A DNA stretch of 64,000 bases from Trichodelitschia bisporula (lineage: Eukaryota > Ascomycota > Dothideomycetes > Phaeotrichales > Phaeotrichaceae): the NCBI GenBank assembly GCA_010356995.1, contig ML996690.1, positions 685,420 to 749,419 of the forward strand, in the 5' to 3' direction. Under the pieces are notes generated by a model. That model searched no databases. It had not been told where the DNA came from and saw only the letters and a program-made list of their open reading frames with translations. The position numbers and the translations under genes were made by a program. The first letter of the stretch is position 1. Each line of letters starts with the position of its first letter. Below, piece after piece: positions 55,916 to 64,000 of the stretch.

Positions 55916-57290
55916 ATGGCTGAATCCTTGTCCCCAATTGGCATTGCCAACGTAAGTCTAATGCTTGAGATCCGTCGAAGCAATACTGACATGCTGCTAG
56001 CTGCCGAACCAACGGTATGGAAGCCGCCTCCAAGTCCCGTCACATCTAACGTTCATCCAGGCACAAGATCGTCGCCAAACGCGGTGCTGCGTTCACCATC
56101 ATGGTACGATCTATCGTCACATCCTACTATATCTGCTAATTCTGCTAGGTTGCTGGTGAATCTGGCCTCGGCAAGACGACCTTCATCAACACCCTCTTCT
56201 CGACCACCATCAAGAACTACGCCGACCACAAGCGCCGCCACAACAAGCAGATCGACAAGACTGTCGAGATCGAGATCACGAAGGCGGAACTCGAGGAGAA
56301 GTTCTTCAAGGGTAACGATTACGGCGCTATATACATGGATAAGGCTGATGATGATAGTCCGGTTGACCGTCATCGATACCCCCGGCTTCGGCGACTACGT
56401 CAACAACCGCGACTCATGGCAACCCATCATTGAGTTTCTCGACGACCAGCACGAGTCGTACATGCTCCAGGAGCAGCAGCCGCGCCGCACGGAGAAGATT
56501 GACCTCCGCGTCCACGCCTGCTTGTACTTCATCCGCCCCACCGGACACACTCTGAAGCCGCTGGACATCGAGGTGATGAAGAGGTTGTGCACCCGCGTCA
56601 ACCTTATTCCCGTTATTGCGAAGGCCGACACTTTGAGCCCGGCTGATCTGGCCAAGTTCAAGCAGCGGGTGAGTTTTTTGCGCCAAGGAAGGTGCTGTCT
56701 AATATTTGTAGATACGCGCCGTTATTGAGGCCCAGGGCATTCAGATCTACCAGCCGCCTCTTGAGGAGGATGACGAGGCCGGTCTGCAGCACGCGCGCAG
56801 CCTGATCGCCGCGATGCCCTTCTCCGTTATTGGCTCGGAGAAGGATGTGCAAACGACTGATAACCGCACGGTCAAGGGCCGGCAATATGCTTGGGGCGTA
56901 GCGGAGGTGGAGAACGAGGACCACTGCGACTTCAAGAAGCTGCGGGCCATCCTGATCCGCACTCACATGCTGGACCTGATTCACACAACGGAGGAGAACC
57001 ACTACGAGGCCTACCGCGCGCAGCAGATGGAAACTCGCAAGTTCGGCGAGGCGAGGCCGCGCAAGCTAGACAACCCCAAGTTCAAGGAAGAGGAAGAGGC
57101 GCTCCGCAAGCGCTTCACCGAGCAGGTCAAGGTCGAGGAGCAGCGCTTCCGCACGTGGGAGCAGAAGCTCATCTCCGAGCGCGACCGCCTCAACAAGGAC
57201 CTCGAGCAGAGCCATGCCATCATCAAACAGCTCGAGGCCGAGGTCGAGGGCCTGCAGGGCAGCGTCAACCGGTCGCACGGGCGCCGCTAG
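55916..57290 (+). CDS. CDC12: Septin, Cdc12/AspC type
   Basis: A 381-residue GTP-binding septin that polymerises into filaments and rings at septa and growth sites. Exons: 55916-55951, 56001-56014, 56061-56103, 56149-56311, 56358-56668, 56712-57290. The 14-nt second exon is needed to read NLPNQRHKIVAKRGAAFTIM, the N-terminal polybasic membrane-binding segment. GTPase motifs: G1 GESGLGKTT, G3 DTPGFGD, G4 AKAD. The septin unique element lies before a C-terminal coiled coil (KFKEEEEALRKRF through LEAEVEGLQ). The short N-terminus and the opening SPIGIANLPNQRHK place it with Cdc12 (Aspergillus AspC) and not Cdc3, Cdc10 or Cdc11; the paralogue call is from memory. Confidence 0.92.
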
Positions 57291-59152
57291 ACAGGTTTTC
57301 AGGTTGTTTCGTCTTGTCAGTGCTTACCTCAAAGATACCTCTCTTTTATTTGACTTTGTTGCTTCTGCAAGTAATGGCGCCGTTTTCTGTCGGTGGGGGT
57401 GAACTTGGCATTTTGAAGCTGGGTCGTCGACCCCCCGTGGTGTGGTGTGCTCCGAGTAATTGCTTTTAAGTCCTTTCTGATGACAATGAGGATGGGGGCA
57501 AGCGCGCGCGTTGCGTTCTTCAAAAGTGGTGCGGGAGCTTTAGGCCTTACATGTTTGTAGATTAATGTAGCGGCGATAGCTTGTGCCTGAGTCATCTAAT
57601 TTGTGCTCTCTTTGCTATAATGGGTGATGTTGGGTTTGAGGCTGACTAGTGAACTGAGCCTGTGTGATACATACCCACGCTGGGCTGGCTGAACGACAAT
57701 TACCAGAGCTCGTAAGGTCGGCGGCGCCTTGAACATTTCGCTTCCAAGCACAGAGTGTCGAGGCTCCGGAGACGAAATTTGGTCCCTCGAGAGGGTGTAA
57801 ATCCTCGCCCTCATTGGCCAACCTCAAAATGACGACCAATTCAAAACAGCCCCACATGTTTACTTCTGTCGTGACGAAAGGTAGCGGGCGTCGCTGGGTC
57901 AAGATCGATAGCCGGCTGGCCCAGGTGTGTACGTTCGTAGCATGTGAAGTTCACCGATGCGCACTTCCGGCTCTCGTGGTTAGTGCCGTAGCCGACCTCG
58001 GAACACCCACGACACCCTATGGCAGCAGCTTCGCGTGGCCAGCAGAGTCGAATGCCCTATAGAGTGTCCCGAAGGTGGAAGAAATCCCTGTAATATACCG
58101 TACTTCATTCAGGCTTGGGGAGGCACAGCGCAGGGAATATAAGTTGTCTGAATCACACCTGCCTTGATGGAGCTATGGACAGGTGGCAGCTCCTCATCCT
58201 TCTCCTAATTTTATACCCCACGTTCAGCTCGTCGACGGCGAATACTGCTACGTCCTGGAGAAGGAGCTAAGTTTTCGCAATGGACGCAAATCCACCATCA
58301 GGTTTAGGGGATGATTTGCGCCCCCCCAGTGAACAATATGTGTCCAAGTGAGTACCTTCCGCCAAGGCGCCTGGTGGTTCAGAGGAGAGCTCGATGGAGG
58401 CTCAGATTCGCATCACGAGCATCGAACGAAAAAGCTCGTTGATCCCAAGGACATATCAAGATGAAGAGATAAATAGCGGTATCGAAGTGGTGTAACGGCG
58501 AAACCCTAGTGGAGCCTCTTGCTGTCAAAGGAACCGTCAACGTCATCCATACTTCAGGTAATCGCAACAACCATTGATACTCCTTGAAATCAGAAATTGG
58601 GCCGGCGTCAAAAGTCCTCCACAGATCCGCTAATCGGGACGCTGTTATCGCCACCGATGAACCGCCGTTGAAAGGAGTTCGGGCCGTCGCCATGCGCCAT
58701 GTCTTGGAATCGTGAGACATGGTTCACAGTGCACGGAGCCTGCAGAATTTCTCAGAGCGGTCTTGCTCGGAAATTGAAATGGAGATGAGAGAACGGGAAC
58801 GAAGAACTCAAGCCAAAAAGGCCAGATGTCAAGTGGCGAGGTACGTCTGTCGTTGGGAGGGAGCCTTGGAGTCCTCGAGGTAGAGCTTCCGATTGGTTAG
58901 GGCAACACAATACCGAGTGCCGCCAAACGCGGGAGATCAGCAGCGATCACAAGCAACAAAGCAACAACAACAATGACTGACAAAAACATCGAATTGGGGA
59001 CTTTAAACATATACACAAAAAATCCGCGGATCCCCACGAAAAGCTATCCAAGCCATCCAAGCACCTCGCCAAAACGTCGCCAGACGCTTAAAAGTCGCCC
59101 CAACCCGGAATCCGCCTTCCCACACACCAAGCCGTATATCATATCACAATAT
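57291..59152. other. Gene-poor region
   Basis: About 1.86 kb downstream of both flanking genes. A 113-codon minus-strand frame (58379-58720) has no recognisable domain. No repeats of note. Confidence 0.45.
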
Positions 59153-59949
59153 CTAGAGGAAGTACGTCTTCAGCGCCGCGGACTCGCCGAGACCCGTGCA
59201 CCCGCCGCTCGCGGCACCGGCGTACGTGCCCGCACCCGCGCCGGGCTGGCTGCCCGTCGCGCAGTTCTTCAGGCTGTAGCCCGTAATGCAGCTCGTGGCG
59301 CTGGCGTCGTCGCACACGAAAACGCACTTGTCGAAGTTGGATACGCAGTTGGGCGCCTCAATGCTCATGACGTGCCCCTTCATGTTGACCTCGCGGCTGA
59401 CGTCGAAGGTGCTCCAGGGGTTGCTGAACGTGTACTCGCCCCACGTCTCGCTGATCTGCCCGTTGACCAACTTGGTGTCCGGGTAGATGCCGGCCCAGCC
59501 ACCGGATTGGCCGTTGGCGAAGCTGACGACCTGGGTTTGGCCGGGGGCGAGGGAGACGGTGATGAGGGGCTGTTGCGCGTTCACCCACGAGCCCCAGGAT
59601 CCCCAGACGACGGCGATGATGGTCGCCGTGGAGTTGTTGATGAACTCGTTGGTGTAGGGACCGCCGGGGCCGAGCCACACGGCGCCGTTGGGAGCGGCGG
59701 CGTTGATACCAGCGCTCTTGACGCCCAGCGTGGTGAGGATAGATGCCGCATCCGTGGTCAACAGATTACGCTTCCTGTTCCTGTTAGCAAGGATACTCAT
59801 CCGATCTCGGAATAAACGTACGTAGGGAGCTCGACAGCCTCGTTCGCAGCGCGCTTCGTGTGGAAGTGACGGTGGGGGATGGAGGTCGCGACGGCTTGGC
59901 CAACGGCGAAAGCGGCCAGCGCCAGGACAGAGTTCTTCGAGAAGAGCAT
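59153..59949 (-). CDS. Secreted Asp f 4-like (allergen family) protein
   Basis: A 251-residue secreted protein, exons (minus strand) 59949-59822 and 59780-59153. Residues 1-21 are a signal peptide (SVLALAAFAVGQAVA); dibasic sites (HTKR and RKR) downstream suggest Kex2 cleavage. The mature part (GPYTNEFINNSTATIIAVVW, SWVNAQQPLITVSL, SGGWAGIYPDTKLVNGQISE, TWGEYTF, DVSREVNMKGHVMSI) and six to eight cysteines toward the C-terminus match my memory of the Asp f 4 allergen family. Its role is unknown; secreted members are abundant and some are allergens or candidate effectors. The intron has two acceptors 6 nt apart (59781 or 59775), so two forms differing by two residues are possible. Confidence 0.75.
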
Positions 59950-62233
59950 TTTGGATTTTTGGAGTGATTGCGATGGGGTATATTCGTGTCGTTAAGCAGG
60001 GGGTGGAAATCCTCGATTTCGTTCAGGGGCCGGTTTAAATGATTGACAGGTAGTACAGAATGAGTGACTACGAAAAAATATCGTGAAGAGCGAACGTTGA
60101 CAGAGCGTGAATGAGTGAACGCGGTGTCAGATAGGCCCAAGAACAGGAATCGAGGTGGTTTTTGAGGTGAGAGAGAGAAAACCAGCAGAACAAAGGCAGA
60201 AGAAGGGGGATAAAGGGACTAAAAGGGCGGCTGGCGGGCTCAAAGCGGGACCGTGGGCGAGATTCCTTTGGGGGCGGTCATGGCGCCTAGCATGGCGTCG
60301 ACTACGACCAGCCGTCTGGCGCCGCCGCAGAATCCACATCTCGGCCTGCCGAAGCTGGTTGGACCGTCACAAGGATGCAGGCAGGGACGTTGTGTTCCGC
60401 CGACGAGCGGGCTTGTTTGTGGAGACAGGCCGCGCACACGCCAAATTGCGTTGTCCACCGGCTGAACAGGGGGGAGGTGGGGGGGATAGAGGCATTCCGG
60501 GGCGGCATGGCGGGCGGCGGTATCCACAACACGGGACAAGCCTTTTGTTTCGAGATGCTCACGGCCGGCAGGAGCCGGGCGTTTACCGTTCAAGGTCAGT
60601 GACGATGCACTGTCAGGATGGTTGTGTCTGGCGTCAATGCCGGCTTGAAACATCGGAATCAAGGGCCAGTCAATCCTTTGACCTAAAATAGTAGACGAAA
60701 ACGCATCAGCAGCAATTGCGACACAAAGAATGCAGCTTTGTCGCGCTGCAGGAACTGTTCAAACACGCCCACCATCCACTGCATGACGCTGACATGGGCA
60801 GACTGGGCGGACCTCCGAAGCGTTGAAGCGGTGCAGTCGGCGGTTTGATTGAGGTTGCGAGGATGCTTCAGCCAAGAAAGCGCGGCTTTTGCTGACTTTG
60901 CTGGATTCTGCTTGGGCAGTGCATGCGGAGAGATAACAATTGGTTGATTTGCAAGAAGAGGTGGAGGTTGAGGCGCACGCCAGAGAAGCATCACCTTTGC
61001 TTTGTGTGGATCAAAAGTCGACAAAACAGGGGTAGCGCTTGAAAGAACAAGGGGAGCCCGGAGCTTATGGTGAGCCTTGCGCAGGGGCAAGTGTGGCACA
61101 CCAGGGGTAATCTGCATCACGTGACAGCGAAACGGAGATTTGGCGATTGTTTTTGTGGCGGTGCGGAGCCTTGGCCGGATCTTGGTACCGGTTGGCGGTC
61201 GTTGAAGTTGACGCCAAACGGTATGCGTGAAGACGATCGGGTGGCCGGCTTGGGCGCAATGATTCGGAGCTTTGACACAGAAAACTGATCATCGACTTTA
61301 GAGTTAACGACCGCGACAAAAACAATGCGGTACATCCACGCTGAGTCCGACAGCTCCTGCGCTTCTTTGCCGGCTCGGGTCCCTCGACTCCGTTCCAGCA
61401 TCGGAAGACGGCAAGGCTATCCGTCCCTCCCTAGTCAAAGGATCTCGTCCGCTGAGTGTGCCTGATAACTTGCCGTACCTTGTCGCCAAGCGAGGTTGAT
61501 CCCCGTATCATGATCCCAACATCCTCTACTGTCGTTCACGTTGCGGCCAACTCTACGGATGGTGGGTTTTTCCATGTCGTTCGCGGACGTCACCTTCAGA
61601 ATAGCCATTGCAACGATAAACAGTCGGACCATTTCATATGCTTCCGTCCAGATGCAGCAAGTTACATGCAGATCTACCGTCCGTAGCTCGGCCTCAAACC
61701 AATACTCGTGGCCGTAATTGCGCAATGAAGATCAGTCCATCTCCCGAATTGGGAGGCAAATCCTCTACATTAACTGTCACTCCTCTCAAGACGTCCGTTC
61801 ATTCCATGGAAGCTTTTCGCAATCAGAAGATTCTTCGACGGTGCATCGGGAGTATCTAAATACGAAACATCATGGTCTCGGAAGCAAGCAAAAGTCTTTA
61901 GCCTTCCGGATGCACTCCATCCAACGTCCATGCCAAACTTTCATGCTTCATATCGCATTCACCAAAGTGCAGACCAATCCCATGCGCTAGCTTTATCAAC
62001 CGTCCGGCCAAATATCGAAACGCCCGCCAACCAGAACTAGCCCCGCGCCAAGGACAGTCCATCGCAGCCACTAGCGGATGGACGAACGGTCCAGCCCCCG
62101 GATCCGCACACACCTGTTGCGACTCGGCTTTTCCTCATCTCGTGCTCAACTCGTGATGCCTCCTTTCTTCTCCACATACAAGATGCGCTAACGTCCCACA
62201 CCAGGGCGGATCAATTCCCCTTTCCTCGGCAGC
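59950..62233. other. Large gene-poor region
   Basis: About 2.3 kb upstream of the Asp f 4-like gene. The open frames 60155-60691 (plus), 60240-60662 and 60683-61120 (both minus) have no domain, and several begin at GTG or TTG. Part of it is presumably a long promoter. Confidence 0.45.
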
Positions 62234-63407
62234 TCATGCGACGACGGTGATATCGACGTCGTCGTAGTCTTCGACGCCATGCTTTTGCCAGACATGTCGT
62301 ACCAGACCCTTCGCACTCTCCAGCAGCGTGTCCTTGTCACGGAAGCGGTAACATAGCACGCAGGCAAATCCACCATTCTGGCGATGGCACTTGACCACGA
62401 ACCGATTGTTGAGCAGATAGGTCCGTTCCTCGCGCACCTCCTCATCGTAAGCAGGCGTGGATATTCTGTCGCGCACCACCTCTTTGGCCACTTTCCACAC
62501 ACGTCCCGGCCCAAGAGGAAGCACCGCACCGCACTCGAAACACGGACCGCCATGTACCAAGGAGTCGGGGAGTGGCATGCGCGGCAGGCGGATCAGCTCG
62601 CGGCTGTATCGGCAAAAGAGCGGGCCAGTGGTGTCGAGCTCGAAGTTCTCCGTGGTTACGCTTTCCGGAGCCGGGAGTTGGCGCATCGTCGGCACCGACG
62701 AGCTGTGCCGTAATGTCAAGCCGGGCCGTATCGGCTTCGACTGTTGTAGGCGCTGGTACTGCTGTTGCAGCGCGGAGATCGAACCGACGCGTGCGAGTTC
62801 GGAGGCATTATACAATTTCCCGATGTTGTCAAGCCGGCCCGTCTCGAGCGCTTCCTGGAGCATCTTTATGACAGTTCCTTGGAGCATGATAATCTGTCCC
62901 TGCAGCTGATTCTGTGTAATTGCTGCTTTACGTCAGCGTCGTTGGCAACTCTTGTGGTGGAACGTACTGTCGCCTAGGGCAAAGCGCTGGCCGAGCCGCG
63001 CGAAGTACCTGTCATACTCCTGCTGAATCGCCGGGCCACCCCGATGGAGCGACATTTGCAGGTCATCATCTCGCCGCCCGTAGTCTCGTCGATCATCTCG
63101 CCTGTCGTCCCGTCTGTCGTCCCTGTCATCGTCCCGGCGGCCTCCGTTTTTTCCCCGCTCCTCGGCGGCCTTGATCTCAGCCTCAAGCTCCTTGATCTTC
63201 TTGTTCTGGCCCTCATCGAGCTTCTTCTGGCGACGCTGCTGGCCAATACGGTCGTAAAGGTTGACACTGGTAGTAAAGGTTCCGATAATGGTGGATGCGA
63301 GTGTTGCTATAATGAAGGTTTTCTGCCGACGTCAGATCCGGCGCTTCAGCGCGCTAGAGATTGCTTACTTTGAGGTTTTTCTCCTCGATCATATTAGAGT
63401 AGTTCAT
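62234..63407 (-). CDS. Membrane-anchored coiled-coil protein with C2H2-like zinc finger
   Basis: A 361-residue protein, exons (minus strand) 63407-63369, 63322-62968, 62925-62234. A hydrophobic helix just after the first junction (TFIIATLASTIIGTFTTSV) suggests a signal anchor. A coiled coil rich in Lys/Glu follows, then a striking run of RRDD repeats (about residues 75-95), then QEYDRYFARLGQRFALGD and a helical segment (LQGQIIMLQGTVIKMLQEAL). The C-terminal third has a CxxC (GGPCFECGAVLPLG) and a Cys2-His2-like unit (FACVLCYRFRD ... LVRHVWQKH). I recognise it as a conserved filamentous-fungal protein of unknown function. Two acceptors 3 nt apart at the last intron (62926 or 62923) may give one-residue variants. 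Confidence 0.75.
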
Positions 63408-64000
63408 CTTGGCGGTGGGTATGCAAGCACACTTTGATCGAGTGGTAAATCGTGCGAGTGAGTTTGGGCCAGAGCTCGCGATAGCTTCGTGATCTTTGAC
63501 GTGGATCGCGGAGCGAACTCGGCTAGATATTGGGCTGGACGCGGCTGTGTGTACAACTCGGGGGCCAGGCTTCTGGTGGCGGATATGCGGAATGACGTCG
63601 ATTATTCCGGCCCGACGGCGAGGCCTACCCCACCTAGATCGACCACACCTGGCGGGAATATGGCAACTTTATCGGCACAATGGCACTTTACTTTCCCCAT
63701 TCGATTTACCATGGCTATTGAACCTTGATGTTACTCTTAATCATGCTCTTCTCATAAGACTATGGTCCCCTCCAAATTTCACCGTCAGGCTGGAAGAACT
63801 GGCCATGTAAGTGAATCTTCTGAAATGCCCAAAATCATACCTAAATCGCGCGAGCACTTCCCTATCTCGCCCAACATTCCAGCATCTTCCCTGCCAACCG
63901 TTCATTAACCATACCGCTACGTAGCATTAATTACCGCAACATGCAGCGTCCGACCCTACGACGTCATCATTCAGCTGACTTCATGATACCTAAAGACCTA
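63408..64000. other. Right edge of window, no gene seen
   Basis: Promoter side of the preceding gene. Short open frames (63489-63728, 63496-63810) overlap one another and have no domain. Any gene to the right must start beyond or at the very edge of the window. Confidence 0.4.

Noticed and set aside
58973-59815. 280-codon frame antisense to the Asp f 4-like gene
   Set aside because: It mirrors the GC-rich codons of the real gene on the other strand and has no domain.
60155-60691. 178-codon frame starting with GTG
   Set aside because: Non-ATG start, Arg/Trp-rich low-complexity product, overlapping frames on the other strand.
1-64000. Transposon or virus-like element, CRISPR array, rRNA
   Set aside because: No recognisable transposase, reverse transcriptase, integrase or capsid-type coding region, no long terminal repeats, no spaced repeat array and no rRNA-like segment was seen by eye on either strand.

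Overview
The window is nuclear DNA of a filamentous ascomycete (Pezizomycotina). The evidence is many short introns (mostly 45-80 nt) with GT...AG ends and CTAAC/CTGAC-like branch sites, compact intergenic spaces, and fungal protein families such as JIP5, PWP2, a Cdc12/AspC-type septin, the CAF-1 large subunit, SPO11, a Zn2Cys6-type cysteine cluster and an Asp f 4-like secreted protein. The class within Pezizomycotina cannot be fixed from the sequence. Gene models were built by hand from splice signals, reading frame and protein-family resemblance. I saw no transposon coding region, no virus-like element, no CRISPR array and no rRNA.

Layout. 1-5.1 kb: the 3' part of an inositol polyphosphate 5-phosphatase, a CENP-V/GFA-type zinc protein with a likely mitochondrial presequence, and a gene-poor stretch. 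5.1-10.5 kb: a very large chromatin protein joining a chromodomain, an HDA2/3-like region, coiled coils, C2H2-like fingers and an AT-hook. 11.3-16.9 kb: a Golgi-type glycosyltransferase, an intron-containing tRNA-Lys(CUU), a small PSI-like membrane protein and a ceramide glucosyltransferase. 17.5-22.1 kb: a membrane-anchored aspartic-protease-like protein that lacks the catalytic aspartates, then two tandem WD40 genes, the upstream one broken by two stops. 23-28.2 kb: the CAF-1 large subunit and SPO11 in divergent orientation, and a probable mitochondrial protein. 30.7-42.7 kb: a Ser-rich fungal protein, a single-pass membrane protein with a long Pro/Ser tail, a 1269-residue protein with a Zn2Cys6 cluster and ankyrin repeats, and JIP5. 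44-49.5 kb: an amino-acid permease and a secreted sulfatase, divergent. 50.5-57.3 kb: an MFS transporter, PWP2 and the septin. 59-63.4 kb: the Asp f 4-like protein and a membrane-anchored coiled-coil/zinc-finger protein.

How the genes relate. Most are independent housekeeping genes, not a cluster. Themes that recur are chromatin and chromosome biology (chromodomain/HDA2-3 protein, CAF-1, SPO11), ribosome biogenesis (JIP5, PWP2), and membrane or secretory functions (glucosylceramide synthesis, glycosyltransferase, permease, MFS, sulfatase). Likely shared promoters lie between CAF-1 and SPO11, between PWP2 and the septin, and possibly between the permease and the sulfatase. No clearly new multi-gene system is visible. 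The most unusual items are single genes: the Zn2Cys6-ankyrin protein, the composite chromodomain protein, the inactive protease-like membrane protein and the tandem WD40 pair.
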